Of a DNA stretch of 64,000 bases, positions 34,212-48,222 are shown piece by piece. Position numbers and translations under genes: made by a program. The notes beneath the pieces are model-generated. The model saw only the letters and a program-made list of their open reading frames with translations. It did not search any database and was not told the DNA's origin. Position 1 is the first letter of the stretch. Every line of letters starts with the position of its first letter. The stretch comes from Candidatus Caldilinea saccharophila (lineage in GTDB: Bacteria > Chloroflexota > Anaerolineae > Caldilineales > Caldilineaceae), in assembly GCA_016710365.1 (NCBI GenBank), contig JADJVW010000030.1, positions 1 through 64,000 of the forward strand, in the 5' to 3' direction.

Positions 34212-35967
34212 CTATTCGTCCGGCGACTGCGCGCGTGTGATCGTCAGCCGTGTGTTGCCGGCGGGGGCAGCCACCGTGCTGCGTGCGCCGTCAGGCCAGG
34301 TGATCTCCAGCGTCTGCACCGTGGCGCCAGCGGGGATGGCAAAGTGCGCCTGCGGCGCGTCACCGCTCAAGTAGCCGCTGCCCACGCGCAGGTCGCGCAA
34401 CTGTGCGCTTTGGTCGGTCACCAGCCGCAGTTGCGCACCGATGGCAAAGGGATTGGCTGAGCCGGGCCAGCGCAGATCGACCAGCAGCGGTTTGCCGCCG
34501 CGACAGAGTTGGTTTTCAAAGAGGCGCGCCGGCCCGCGCAGGTTGTTGACGACGATGTCGATGTCGCCGTCGCCGTCGAGATCGGCCATCACCATGCCGC
34601 GGCCGCTGTTGGCGGAATCGAGCTTCCAGCCGGGCATCGGTTCGAAGGACAGCCCTTCCTCGTTACGGAATGCCTGGTTTTCCTCAACCAGCTCGTGATC
34701 GGGCAGGTGCGCGAAGAGGCGCTCCTCAATCATGCCGTTGACGGTATAGAGATCGACATAACCGTCGAGGTTGAGGTCGCCAAACTTGCTCGACCATGTC
34801 CAGCCGGTGCCGTCGATCCCCCAGTCCGGCGCCTGATTCCAATAGCGTCCATCGTCCCCACGCACCAGCAGCACGTTTTCCATGATCTGCGGGTCGGCGG
34901 CTACGTGCGCCTGCACCATGCCCACCATCATGCTATCCATGATGGGCGCCCAGCCGCCCATCATTTCGCCAGGATAGGGCTTCATATCTGCGGCGAAAAT
35001 CTCGAAGTAGCCGTCATTGTCGACATCGGCCTGGTCGTAGCTCATGGTGCTGTGCGTCATGGCGACGAGCAGATCGCTGGCTTCCTTCCAGCCAGCATCG
35101 GTGCGCACCCAGGCCATATCCGGCATGTTAAAGTCATTGCCGGCCAGAATGTCGGGCCGGCCGTCGGCGTCGAGGTCGGGAAAGAGGATCGCCAACGTCT
35201 GCGCTTCCGCGGCGAGCGCAGTCATGCGGAAGTGGCGCGCGCCACTTTGCGCAGAGTCGTTCTCAAAGAAGAAAATGCCGCGTCGCGCGTTGCCGACGAT
35301 ATACTCGTTGCCACGCTCGGTGAGCAGGCCAGCGTCGTAGCTGCCGGTCACCAGGTCGAGATCGCCATCGCCGTCGAGATCGCCCAATTGGTCACATAGG
35401 CGGGCGCGGCCACGCCGGGCAAGACGCGGCGTTGGAAGCGACCTTCTCCTGATTCTCGAAATAGTTGAGCGCGCCTGTGTCGCGTGAGGATAAGGTCGAG
35501 GCGGCCATCGGCATTGACATCGACGATCTTGACATCGCGCGTCTTGCCGGTGGAGAGTGGCGCCTTGCGAAAGACCAGATCGCCCTCGTTCCAGAAGATC
35601 GCATCGTCGCCATCGTGGTTGCCGAGCACCAGGTCGAGGTCGCCGTCGCCGTCGAGATCGCCGGTGGCGACGCCGCTCCATTGGCCTCGAACATCTGCAC
35701 CACATTGCTTGCGATCGTCGTGACGTGGTCGAGTGTGTGCGTCACAAAGCGGTCGGTGCACACGTCAGGCGCAGACAGCCGCGTGCGTTCGACCGCCACG
35801 GGGACCTGCTCGCCCAGGGTTTGGTGCGGCTCATCCTGGGCGAACATCTGGTGAGAGAACGCCACGATGGCGGCGGCTACGATCAGAAGCGCCAAGACAA
35901 GTTTGCCTGCGCGTCTGTCGTAAACGGCGCGAAAAAATTTGTGAGTCAAGCCAATCTTACTATTCAT
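34212..35967 (-). pseudogene. FG-GAP/VCBS repeat protein with ASPIC-UnbV C-terminus, frameshifted
   Basis: Exported beta-propeller protein. An N-terminal signal or anchor (KLVLALLIVAAAIVAFSHQM) follows the ATG at 35967. FG-GAP calcium-loop repeats are GDLDGDGDLDLVLGNHDGDD, DVNADGRLDLILT, GDLDGDGDLDLVTGSYD, PDLDADGRPDILAGNDF, ADVDNDGYFEIF, GDLNLDGYVDLYTVNG and ADLDGDGDIDIVVNN; the C-terminal ASPIC/UnbV domain is GSGYLSGDAPQAHFAIPAG with LEITWPDG. The frame breaks near 35690 and again near 35390. Possible roles are surface binding or polysaccharide contact; no partner gene is adjacent. Confidence 0.85.
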
Positions 35968-36136
35968 GCGCCTCAAATGCTTTGCACAATCGATTCCGAA
36001 CAAGTACACTCATTGGGTTTACCATAGCCGGTGCACACGCGCAACTCACTGGCGACGTGCGGGGTGCGTCCTGCAAAGTTGGCAAGCAAGGTGATGCACA
36101 CGCCGACACGCGCCAGCATCGAGAAGGAGGCTTGAC

Positions 36137-36548
36137 GTGCACGACCAGCCGCGTGGTCCATTGTCGATTCCCGACGAAGTCATTCAATTTGAAACGGGAC
36201 GTCCCTCCGCCGCGTGGCATCTCCTGCTCGACGCCAGCGGCGCACGTGCGTTCAGCCACGCGCAATTGATCGGGCATCTGGGATGTTTACGGGCTGGACA
36301 CGCGCTGGGCGAGCACGCTTGCCGTGCGCTATGAAGCCGCGTGTGGCATTGAGCGCGAGGTCACGGTCCCGGCTGACCTGGTGGCGGCGATGATCTTCAA
36401 AGCGACCGCGCGGCAGCGCTTTGAGCAACTGGCGCGCCCCGAGCAGCGTAGCTTGCTCGTCTGGCTCGATCAGGCCGCGGACGCACAGGAACGCAACGCA
36501 CGTATCAACGACCTGCTGGATCGACTCCAACGCGGCGACCCGATCTGA
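36137..36548 (+). pseudogene. YdeI/OmpD-associated-family (OmdA-like) protein, frameshifted
   Basis: About 136 residues once joined. First frame: MHDQPRGPLSIPDEVIQFET and SAAWHLLLDASGARAFSHAQ; second frame resumes VYGLDTRWASTLAVRYEAAC, then FKATARQRFEQLARPEQRSL, LVWLDQAADAQERNARINDL. The C-terminal block matches the OmdA (bacteriocin-protection, YdeI) domain pattern. GTG at 36137 has AAGGAGG 6 bases upstream, a very good site. The break near 36270-36285 is consistent with one extra base. Function of the family is poorly defined. Confidence 0.6.
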
Positions 36549-36549
36549 C

Positions 36550-36628
36550 TGAATAGAGCGTCAAGACTGATTTTTCGTGTTTTGATCCGCTCTGATCCGC
36601 CTAATCCGCGCCATCCGCGTGCTATTCT
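36550..36628. repeat. Family D repeat (copy 5)
   Basis: GAATAGAGCGTCAAGAC at the left; TGATCCGCTCTGATCCGCC and AATCCGCGCCATCCGCGTGC at the right. The rest of the spacer to 36838 holds two short hairpins (GGCGGC/GCCGCC near 36723 and GCGGATT/AATCCGC near 36811) and probably the topA promoter. Confidence 0.5.
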
Positions 36629-36838
36629 TTTTGTATCGCAAGCGTGATCTCATGCGTTGAAGAATATTTGTCGATTTTTTGATTGGAGGAACGCTGTGCT
36701 ACACTTGCCCCGTTTATGAAGTCGGCGGCGTTGCCGCCGATTTGCAATTCTACCGGCAGTGCAGACTAGCATCCCGGACAGGACGTTCCCTGAACATATC
36801 AACATAGGGCGGATTTTGTAATCCGCAGCGGGTATAAA

Positions 36839-39537
<2,699 letters not shown>

Positions 39538-39557
39538 AACGCCAGGAGGCAGCGACT

Positions 39558-40173
39558 ATGAGTAAGCGCAATAAAAAACAAAAGAAGCTGCAAAGACAGG
39601 CTGAACTAGCCGCCAGGCCAACAGGGGCAAGTATAGTAGCACAGTGGCCTCTCTACGAGGTGCTGTTGGATGCAGGTTGGCAAGATACGGCAAATCTAGC
39701 CAGAATCCTGGTTGCACGCCAGGCGCCTGACGCCAGCAAAGTGGCAGTCGCGTACTTTCTGGCCGATCTTGCTTGTCTTGGGATCAAGAGCGTACAGGTC
39801 AAACGTTTTGCCGATCTTGTTGAGTATGAGGAATTCCGTACGCATGTCTTGACAGGGCCGCCTATGGTGCAAGCTGACCTGGATCTGGTTGCCAAGATTC
39901 TCTACACCGCGCGCGACTATGCGTCACAGCTTGGGTTCAAGCCCGATTTTGTCTTTACACAGGCTGAATTCCTGCTGAGCGGCGCTGAGCCGGAACATTG
40001 TCCTACGCCTGTCCCCACCGGAGGCGGAAGGCAAACCGCTTTACATCAATGGCCCTTATGACGATCCAGATCAGATCATCGCCACGCTGCGACGGACGGT
40101 TGGGGAGGACAATTTTGACTATGTGATCCAGGCCGGCCCTGACACACGTTTCGGGTTTGACGACAAGGCATAA
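39558..40173 (+). pseudogene. Uncharacterised protein, frameshifted near 40015
   Basis: About 204 residues when joined. It starts with a very basic stretch (MSKRNKKQKKLQRQAEL), then a helical region (WPLYEVLLDAGWQDTANLAR, VAVAYFLADLACLGIKSVQV, LDLVAKILYTARDYASQLGF) and AEFLLSGAEPEHCPTPVP. After the break the other frame reads EAEGKPLYINGPYDDPDQII, ATLRRTVGEDNFDYVIQAG and ends FGFDDKA. No family is recognised. The tail reads like a domain describing a numeric or address field (DDPDQIIATL), but that is only an impression. It lies 20 bases after topA and may be cotranscribed. Confidence 0.65.
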
Positions 40174-40225
40174 GGCAGAGACAAAACATAATCAGATTTT
40201 TGATAGATTTCTTGGATTCTCATCC

Positions 40226-41680
40226 TCAAGAAGCATTTGATCGGTGGCCTGCCACGAATGGCTGTAAATGGCGCGCAAAAGGACGTTGCAGCGCGCCGCG
40301 GTAGTCGTCGGGATGCGCACGCAGCATCTCCCGCAGCGCCACCCCATGCTCGTTCAGAATTGAGCCAAAGGTGACGTGCAGCAATTGGCGCGCATCGAAC
40401 TGGTCGAGCAGCGCCGGCAGCGCCTGATCGGCGACGGCAGCGCCCAGCGGCACATGCTCCGGTCGGCAGTCCAGAAAATAGGTCTTTTTGTCGTGATCAT
40501 AATGTTCGCGCCCGGTGTCCAACATACGCCGGAAGAGCGCCGGGTCGCGCACGGCCGCAATGCGCAGCGCCTCCAAATAGCTGGTGCCGGCCGTTTTTAC
40601 ACGCACAAGCATCCCCGCGTGGCGTGCGATGATGGGATAGATGCTGAACTTGTCGGAACCGGTGTGGACGCTTAGTTTGTAGCGATCAAAGTGGCGCATC
40701 ACCGCCACATGGCGCGCCAGCTCCGTCTCGAATTCGCCCAGGTCACCCATATAATCTACGCCCTTCTGGAACTTGCCCACAAAGCGCGGGGCCAGGCTGA
40801 CCACAGGCGCGCCGCGTCGCAGCAGTTCGTTGGCGATGAAATAGTGCTCATGCACCGAGGTCGGCGCGTCGGTCTCATCCACCGACATTTCCAGGTCGAA
40901 GGCGGCGGCTGACGCAGCGCGCAGCGCATTTGTGATCTCCAGGGTGTGGGCGATGGCGCGACCGTATTTTGCCAGCCCGCGCAGCAGCGTTTCCTCTTCG
41001 AAATGTAACGCCAATCCGTCAAGCTCAATCGCTCGCCCGCAATAGGCGTCGTGCAGCGCGGCGTAACTCGTTTCCAAGCCAGCCCAGGGCAGCGCATCGC
41101 ACTTGGCGCGCAGTGTTGCCAGGTCGTCGGTTTGGGCGGCGTTGTCGACATGATCGCTCGGATCCACGGTGAAGAAGGTGTAACCCGCGGCCACAAACGG
41201 CGCCACGTGCGCCACTTCTTTGACGTGATCGGCGTCAGCGCCCCACGGCGCGCGCCAGTCCAGCGCAAAGACGCCCCAGATCGCGGCTGCCATCACCTCT
41301 TCCGGCGTCCGGTGCAGACGCTCATTTTCGCGCACCGACTGCTGGGCAAAAATCGGCGCAAAGCAGCCGGTAGGGTCGGCGGCGCGCAGTGCGTCGATAT
41401 GCCCAGGCGTGGCGACGCCGATGCGGTCGCCAAAGCCGATCGAGAGGTGCGCGCCCAGCGGCTGTGGCTTGAGCCAGGGCAGATGCTCTTGCAAGGCGCG
41501 GGCATTCTGCGCCGTCAGCGGGCAGAGCAAGTCGTCGCCACGGCGCTCGCCCGCGAACCCTGCATGACGCCCACGCACGATCAACCGCCTGACGCCGTCC
41601 GGCGTCACGTTGGCTAGAAAAAAGGTGGCGCCATTGGCCTGCACACCCGATGGCGCGTGGGGCTGAATGTTTGCGTACAT
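40226..41680 (-). CDS. uxaE: Tagaturonate epimerase family protein
   Basis: A 484-residue enzyme of the UxaE family, which epimerises D-tagaturonate and D-fructuronate in hexuronate (pectin sugar) catabolism. The sequence has the family's long TIM-barrel-like pattern: LSIGFGDRIGVATPGHIDAL, WGVFALDWRAPWGADADHVK, FFTVDPSDHVDN, FDLEMSVDETDAPTSVHEHY, YKLSVHTGSDKFSIYPIIAR and HVTFGSILNEHG. The His and Asp residues in these blocks are plausible metal and catalytic ligands. AGAGGAAAG lies upstream of the ATG. No other hexuronate genes are adjacent. Symbol by family only. Confidence 0.85.
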   Translation of the reverse strand: MYANIQPHAPSGVQANGATFFLANVTPDGVRRLIVRGRHAGFAGERRGDDLLCPLTAQNARALQEHLPWLKPQPLGAHLSIGFGDRIGVATPGHIDALRAADPTGCFAPIFAQQSVRENERLHRTPEEVMAAAIWGVFALDWRAPWGADADHVKEVAHVAPFVAAGYTFFTVDPSDHVDNAAQTDDLATLRAKCDALPWAGLETSYAALHDAYCGRAIELDGLALHFEEETLLRGLAKYGRAIAHTLEITNALRAASAAAFDLEMSVDETDAPTSVHEHYFIANELLRRGAPVVSLAPRFVGKFQKGVDYMGDLGEFETELARHVAVMRHFDRYKLSVHTGSDKFSIYPIIARHAGMLVRVKTAGTSYLEALRIAAVRDPALFRRMLDTGREHYDHDKKTYFLDCRPEHVPLGAAVADQALPALLDQFDARQLLHVTFGSILNEHGVALREMLRAHPDDYRGALQRPFARHLQPFVAGHRSNAS

Positions 41681-41893
41681 AAATTTGGCTTTCCTCTGCC
41701 TACAGGTGATTGGCGCTGCAGTGATCTCAAGCGCATGTGACCATCGTCTCCTCTGACAGGAGTGTGGATTATCCTATCACAGGTGCAGGTTTGAACAATA
41801 AGGCTGCAAACGAGAGGATACTTTTATCGGGGGAGAAGTGTTATTTGGGGCAGTATCGTCTGCAACTGGCGTTGCAAACACCGATTTTTGCGC

Positions 41894-42435
41894 TTATCTT
41901 GCTATGGCCTCGTGCAACAGAGGACGAAATTTATATCCGTAGATAATCTGTCCTTCATCACCCTCTTCGCGCAGCTTACGCGTTACCATCTCAACGCGCA
42001 TGCCGATTTTGATGTCCTGCGTATCGACGTCGGTAAGCTGCGCTGTCACCATTGGGCCTTCATCCAACTTGATTAAGGCAACACTATAAGGCTTCTGATC
42101 TTCATAGCCTTGCGGTACGTTGTACATGGTGGTGAAGCTGAAAACTTCTCCATGCCCGCTCAGCGGCGCGGAAACAGAGCCCCCGTTCCCCCGCTGGTTA
42201 CCTAAATGGCCGACCATCAGTCATCTCCCGCCATGACCACCTGAGTTGCAAGAGGCGCCGCCATCGCACCAAAGTCGAAGATCGGCGCGGCTTTTGCCCC
42301 ATGCTCATGCATTGGTTTGTGACAATGGGGACAGACCTGGCGCGGCGGGAAAACCGCACGTTCGCAGTGATTGCAAACTTCACCTTGCAGGCTGTATCGT
42401 TGTTTCTTCGTGCGCCACATATTGGGAATTGCCAT
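41894..42435 (-). pseudogene. DUF35-type Zn-ribbon/OB-fold protein, split in two frames
   Basis: Thiolase partner protein of the DUF35 (OB_aCoA_assoc) family. The N-terminal zinc ribbon is CNHCERAVFPPRQVCPHC (four Cys) in the first frame, which stops at 42217. The OB fold is in the next frame: GHGEVFSFTTMYNVPQGYED, KPYSVALIKLDEGPMVTAQL and KIGMRVEMVTRKL with YGYKFRP at the end. The two frames overlap by one base (TGATG). Around 30 residues between ribbon and OB fold do not look like the family, so either an insertion with frameshift occurred or the two halves are translated separately by coupling. Confidence 0.75.
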
Positions 42436-42765
42436 ATTGATTCTACCTCGAACTTGTTCTGATTGCTTCGTCATCAAACTGTGCATTACCGTGCATTGCT
42501 GTGTGTTGTTGACTCACATCGTACGCATCGCACTGTTTTAGCATATGGGGCGCAGCATAGCAGTTCGGGACTCTCAATTCCTATCTGCCTGCTCTGAGCA
42601 TCAGTTTGATAGGTTTTGACAGCGATTATGAACAATATTGTAGAATAATTGCCGAGATTTTGTATTGCCTTTGCACGACGGCGACGGAAAAAGAAGCATC
42701 TGTCCGCCGCGATAAGATCGTCAAAACGGTAGGGTCTGATCGTCAAAAGCGTGGCGCGTGCTGGA
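42436..42765. other. 330-bp spacer between thiolase and DUF35 genes
   Basis: Both flanking genes read leftward. I see no gene, repeat or convincing terminator here; a GAGG lies just before the DUF35 start. The length is unusual for a gene pair that is normally tightly linked. Confidence 0.5.
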
Positions 42766-43929
<1,164 letters not shown>

Positions 43930-44206
43930 AAAACCTCCCCACACAAATCAAAAAGCCAGCGCGTCCAGGAGAATGCAATGCGACCATTGATGGCTCTGGC
44001 GCGGAAAAACTTCCTGACTGCTGGCTCACGTAAGTCGATATGTACTGGCGCCTGGCTCGACCGATGCTTTACAAGCAACTGCTTCATAAGCAACGCCGAG
44101 GAAGCTGCAAAATTTCAGGCCACGCTGCTGTCGGAGCTTATTATAGTGGTTCTATCGAAAAAGGGATGTAATGGCTATCGGCTTGTCATGCGATGACAGG
44201 TTGAGG

Positions 44207-44824
44207 TTATCCGGCAACGGCAACCGAGGAAGTGGTGCGCCAATCTGCAATGCGGGCGCGGGTTTGCTCCCAATCGATGTGGGTGAAACTTTTCATGCCT
44301 AATTGATGCGCTGTTGCGACGTTTTCTGCGGAATCGTCGATATAAAGCACCTGGCCGGCAGACAGATTGAGCAACTCCAGCGCCAGCTCGAAAATGTCCG
44401 GGTTGGGTTTGAGCAACCCCACTTCGTTGCTCATAATCACTAACTCGAATTGCTTCAATTCGGGGATGTGAACGTCCAGCCAGGCAACATGACTGGCATT
44501 GGTGTTGCTGATGGCGCCAATCAATAACTCGCCATCCACTTGTAACCCTGCGGCGTAGGATAGCGCGTCCTCGTTGCGAGTGATGCCGGCAGAGAACGCC
44601 TGCTCGAATTGTTCCAAGGAGACGTCGGCGTCAAACTGCTCATTCAGCAAGGCGCGCACCTGTTCTGGCGTAATTTCGCCAAGCCCGAACGCCTGACTGA
44701 TTTTCGCATAGAGGGCGCTGACGCGGGCCGGATCGACGCCGTACAATAGGGCGACAGCCTCTAAAGTCCGGCTATGGTGGTACCACACCAGAACATTGCC
44801 GATATCAAAGAGAATTGCCTGCAT
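44207..44824 (-). CDS. HAD-superfamily hydrolase (phosphatase-like)
   Basis: A 205-residue HAD subfamily IA protein, probably a sugar-phosphate phosphatase of the YihX type. Motif I is ILFDIGNVLVWYH (the second Asp of DxD is replaced by Asn-containing DIGN, as in YihX-like enzymes), motif II SNTNASH, motif III lysine in GLLKPNPDIF and motif IV YIDDSAENV. A helical cap spans roughly residues 15-90. It starts 3 bases after the stop codon of a small membrane protein gene and is probably cotranscribed with it. Confidence 0.85.
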   Translation of the reverse strand: MQAILFDIGNVLVWYHHSRTLEAVALLYGVDPARVSALYAKISQAFGLGEITPEQVRALLNEQFDADVSLEQFEQAFSAGITRNEDALSYAAGLQVDGELLIGAISNTNASHVAWLDVHIPELKQFELVIMSNEVGLLKPNPDIFELALELLNLSAGQVLYIDDSAENVATAHQLGMKSFTHIDWEQTRARIADWRTTSSVAVAG

Positions 44825-44827
44825 AAG

Positions 44828-45004
44828 TCACGATCCGTGGATGGCTACGGCCAGCACAACGAGGAAACCGGTCAGGCCGAGCAGGGCGATAAACAAGGCG
44901 ATGAAGAAGCGACGGCGAAAACGGAGATGGCTTTTAGCGGTGGAGGCGCCGAACTGCGAGGCGTCGATTTCAGGACGAAACATCGGCTGTTGGCGTTGCC
45001 GCAT
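44828..45004 (-). CDS. Small single-pass membrane protein
   Basis: A 58-residue protein from the ATG at 45004: a hydrophilic start (MRQRQQPMFRPEIDASQFGA), a basic stretch (KSHLRFRRRFF) and one membrane helix (FIALFIALLGLTGFLVVLAV). Upstream in-frame starts as far as TTG 45106 are possible. No family recognised. It ends 3 bases before the HAD gene, suggesting an operon. Confidence 0.5.
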   Translation of the reverse strand: MRQRQQPMFRPEIDASQFGASTAKSHLRFRRRFFIALFIALLGLTGFLVVLAVAIHGS

Positions 45005-45337
45005 GATCAAGTTCCCGTTAACATTTTGAACGGTGCTGGAAACATAACCAACAGCGTCCTCACTTGAATTGGCTCCAGTATAGTGGCGGGCAACACGGCG
45101 CGTCAACCAACGACTAACCTACGGGTGCATTTCATTGTTACTTTGTTCAGGGTTAATTTGTTCGACCAGGTTTGGCGGGTGGATATGTTTGCAGGAAATG
45201 CAGCGCGTCATGTATGCTTCATGCCAGACGCCCCTCGTGTTGTATATGGCGGCACGCATTGATGCTGGTCGCTCCGCATCCTCCACGTCACTGGGGACTT
45301 ATCTTCCTTTGTGGACAGCCAATAGAGAGAGCAATCC
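45005..45337. other. Divergent spacer upstream of the mrp operon
   Basis: About 330 bases between the leftward small membrane protein gene and the rightward mrp operon. It should hold both promoters, but I see no clear consensus pair, repeat or hairpin. Confidence 0.4.
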
Positions 45338-47737
45338 GTGCCTGTTCTTGTACTTTGCCTGACACTCATCTTTGTCTCAGCGCCATTTTTCTGGTTGATC
45401 AAACCCCATCGAACATTGGCGTTCGCCTGGCTGGCCGCGCTGCCGCCGGCCGCGGTGACGGTCTGGCAGGCATTGCAACTGCCTGTCATCGCCAGCGGCG
45501 CCACTTTGACCGAACGCTATGTGTGGGCGCCCACCCTGGGGTTGGAGATTGCCCTGCGCTTGGATGGCCTGTCGCTCTTCTTTGGCCTCATCGTCACCGG
45601 CATTGGCGCCTGTATCGCTTTTTACACCGCTTATTATTTCGAGAAGGATGCGCGCCAGGGTTTCTTTTACCTGCTGCTTTATGCGTTTATGGGCAGTATG
45701 TTGGGGCTGGTCTGGTCGGATGACCTGCTGACCATGTTCGTCTTCTGGGAAGGGACGAGCATCACCAGCTATCTGTTGATCGCGTTCAAAACCGACAATA
45801 AGGCCGCCACTGAAGGCGCACGTCGCGCCTTGATCGTAACGTCCGTTGGCGCGCTGTCCATGCTGGCCGGCATGATCGTGCTGGGTCTGCACGTGGGTTC
45901 GTTCAACATCAGCACAATCCTTGCGACGCCAAACATTGCCTCCGCGGCTGTGACGCCGGTCGCGTTGGCGCTGATCTTCCTGGGTGCATTCACCAAGTCG
46001 GCGCAATTTCCTTTTCAATTTTGGCTGCCAGGCGCCATGGCCGCACCGACTCCCGCCAGCGCTTATCTCCACTCAGCGACAATGGTGAAAGCTGGCATCT
46101 TCTTGCTCGCACGCCTGCACCCAGCCTTCAGCGAGCTGCCGATGTGGTTCTGGACGCTTTTCCTCGTCGGCGGCGTCACGATGGTGCTGGGCGGGGTGAG
46201 CGCGATCCGCTACACCGACATGAAGGCGCTGCTGGCCTACGCCACGGTCGCCATCCTCGGCATGTTGGTCATGCTACTGGCCTTTCGCGAGGAATACGCG
46301 TACGAGGCGTTTGTCGTGATGGTGGCCGCGCACGCGCTCTATAAGGCGCCGCTTTTCCTCAGCGCGGGCATCGTCGACCATGCCATGGGCACGCGCGATT
46401 TGCGCAAGCTGGCCGGGTTGGCGCGCAGCCTGCCGGTGGTCATGGTCACTGTCGTGCTGGCCGCGCTGGCGATGGCCGGCGTGCCGCCGACGCTGGGCTT
46501 TTTGGCCAAAGAGTTGGTGCTGGAGAATTTTTACGACCTGTACGAACACGGCGATTTGATCGCCGGCGGTGTAGGGTATGTTGCGGCGGCTGTCGCCTCG
46601 CTCTTTATGGTAGGCGCGATCCTGGCGCTGGTGTGGGAAGCCTTCTTCCGACGCCGGCCCGATGAAGAGGGCGCGCATTTGCATCACGCGCCCTCATTCG
46701 GGTTCGTGGCGCCGGCGCTCCTGCTGACTGTGATTGGCGCGACGGGAGCATTGTTTACCGACGCCTACGCCAATCTATTGTTTGCGCCCGCGATTGCCGC
46801 CATTTCTGGGGAGACGGTCGAACTCGAGTTTAAGCTGTGGCATGGGTTTACACCGGTGTTGATTACCAGCTTGGTGATTTTGGCGCTGGGCTTCCTCGTC
46901 TTTCTGGGGCGCGGGCTGTTGCGCCGTGGCTTTGCCCGCACCTCGCCGCGGCTCAGCTCGCTGGTTGCCTATGACGCTACGATCAACGGCGTTTATCGGC
47001 TTGCCAACCGGGTGACGACGCTGATCCAGGGCAGCCCGATGGCGCCGCAGTTGAGCGTCACGCTGCTGGCCGGGGTGGCAGTGATGGTGTACGCCCTGTT
47101 TTTCACGAATGCCCAGACCAGCGTTCTGCTCGATTCGCTGGAAATTCCGAGCATCCCCGAATGGTTGATCTTTGTGCTGGCGATCTTTGGCGCGCTGACC
47201 ACCGTGCGCGCCCGTTCGCGGCTGAGCGCCATCATTGCGCTGGGTGTGGTGGGCGTAACGGTGACGTTGTTCTTCGTCGTCTTTGGCGCTCCCGATTTGG
47301 CGCTCACCCAGTTGTTGATCGAAGTGCTTACGGTGATTTTGCTGGTGCTTGTCTTTTTCAGGGTGCGCCCCGACCCTCAGCTCGCGTCGGATGGGCGCAC
47401 GCCCTTTCGGTTGTTTGTCGCGTTTGCCATGGGGTTCTTTGGTTTTGCCGTCGTCATGGTCAACCACCTGAGTCAGGTGGGCGAGAGCATCAGCCCCTAC
47501 TTTATCGAAAATTCACTGTCGATCGGTAAAGGCGCCAATGTGGTGAATGTGATTCTGGTCGACATACGCGGCTATGACACGATGGGAGAAATCACGGTGC
47601 TGAGCGTGGCGGCGTTGGGTGGCTATGCGCTGCTGCGCAGCCCACAATTGCACGCCCTGCGGCAGCGCATCAACGCGGCGCGGCGCAGCCAGCAGCCGGC
47701 GCAAGAGCAGAAGATAGGGGGGCCAGGCCATGACTGA
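45338..47737 (+). CDS. mrpA: Mrp-type Na+/H+ antiporter subunit A
   Basis: A 799-residue, about 20-helix membrane protein homologous to NuoL with a C-terminal MbhD/E-like extension. Key charged positions of the proton path: the Glu in FVFWEGTSITSYLLI, the Lys in LGAFTKSAQFPFQFWLPGAM and the His in SAYLHSATMVKAGIFLLARL. The C-terminal part has FGAPDLALTQLLIEVLTVIL and VVNVILVDIRGYDTMGEITV, typical of MrpA. GTG start at 45338 after GAGAG. First gene of a seven-gene operon; the complex exports Na+ (or other monovalent cations) in exchange for protons. Confidence 0.93.
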   Translation: MPVLVLCLTLIFVSAPFFWLIKPHRTLAFAWLAALPPAAVTVWQALQLPVIASGATLTERYVWAPTLGLEIALRLDGLSLFFGLIVTGIGACIAFYTAYYFEKDARQGFFYLLLYAFMGSMLGLVWSDDLLTMFVFWEGTSITSYLLIAFKTDNKAATEGARRALIVTSVGALSMLAGMIVLGLHVGSFNISTILATPNIASAAVTPVALALIFLGAFTKSAQFPFQFWLPGAMAAPTPASAYLHSATMVKAGIFLLARLHPAFSELPMWFWTLFLVGGVTMVLGGVSAIRYTDMKALLAYATVAILGMLVMLLAFREEYAYEAFVVMVAAHALYKAPLFLSAGIVDHAMGTRDLRKLAGLARSLPVVMVTVVLAALAMAGVPPTLGFLAKELVLENFYDLYEHGDLIAGGVGYVAAAVASLFMVGAILALVWEAFFRRRPDEEGAHLHHAPSFGFVAPALLLTVIGATGALFTDAYANLLFAPAIAAISGETVELEFKLWHGFTPVLITSLVILALGFLVFLGRGLLRRGFARTSPRLSSLVAYDATINGVYRLANRVTTLIQGSPMAPQLSVTLLAGVAVMVYALFFTNAQTSVLLDSLEIPSIPEWLIFVLAIFGALTTVRARSRLSAIIALGVVGVTVTLFFVVFGAPDLALTQLLIEVLTVILLVLVFFRVRPDPQLASDGRTPFRLFVAFAMGFFGFAVVMVNHLSQVGESISPYFIENSLSIGKGANVVNVILVDIRGYDTMGEITVLSVAALGGYALLRSPQLHALRQRINAARRSQQPAQEQKIGGPGHD

Positions 47738-48185
47738 GATTTATCTACGGCTCGTCGATCTGATTTTGACGCCGATCATCATGTTGATCGCCATCATGCT
47801 CTTCTTGCGCGGCCACGACTTGCCCGGCGGTGGGTTTATTGCTGGCTTGGTCTTTGCGTCGGCGATCGAGTTGACGATCCTGGCGCGCGGCGCCGAGGCG
47901 ACGCGCGCGCGCTACGGGCCATGGCTGGTGCCGCTGGTCGGCCTCGGTTTGAGCGCAGCCGTCACCGCGGGGCTGATTGGCATCTATGGCGGCGGTTTTT
48001 TCCGCAGCATGTGGATCGAGTTCTATCTCGGTGCGGAAAAAGTGAAGTTTGGCACGCCGCAGTTGTTTGACTTGGGCGTCATGCTGGTGGTCATCGGCAT
48101 GGCAATCACCTACCTGTCGCGCCTGAGCGAGACTGCTGAGCTAGCAATACGCGAAAATCAGAGTGAAGAAGGCGGACAATCATGA
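47730..48185 (+). CDS. mrpB: Mrp antiporter subunit B
   Basis: A 151-residue membrane protein with four helices. Conserved MrpB/MnhB features: LILTPIIMLIAIMLFLRGHD, LPGGGFIAGLVFASAIEL (the PGGGF motif) and TPQLFDLGVMLVVIGMAITY. It overlaps the end of mrpA by 8 bases, so translation is coupled. Confidence 0.92.
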   Translation: MTEIYLRLVDLILTPIIMLIAIMLFLRGHDLPGGGFIAGLVFASAIELTILARGAEATRARYGPWLVPLVGLGLSAAVTAGLIGIYGGGFFRSMWIEFYLGAEKVKFGTPQLFDLGVMLVVIGMAITYLSRLSETAELAIRENQSEEGGQS

Positions 48186-48222
48186 AGATGGGTCGCCCCT
48201 TTCACCAACATGGAGACAGCGC

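Noticed and set aside
44774..45067. A 97-codon plus-strand frame opposite the small membrane protein gene
   Set aside because: Hydrophilic and without motif or binding site; the minus-strand frame has a clear membrane helix and operon spacing with the HAD gene.
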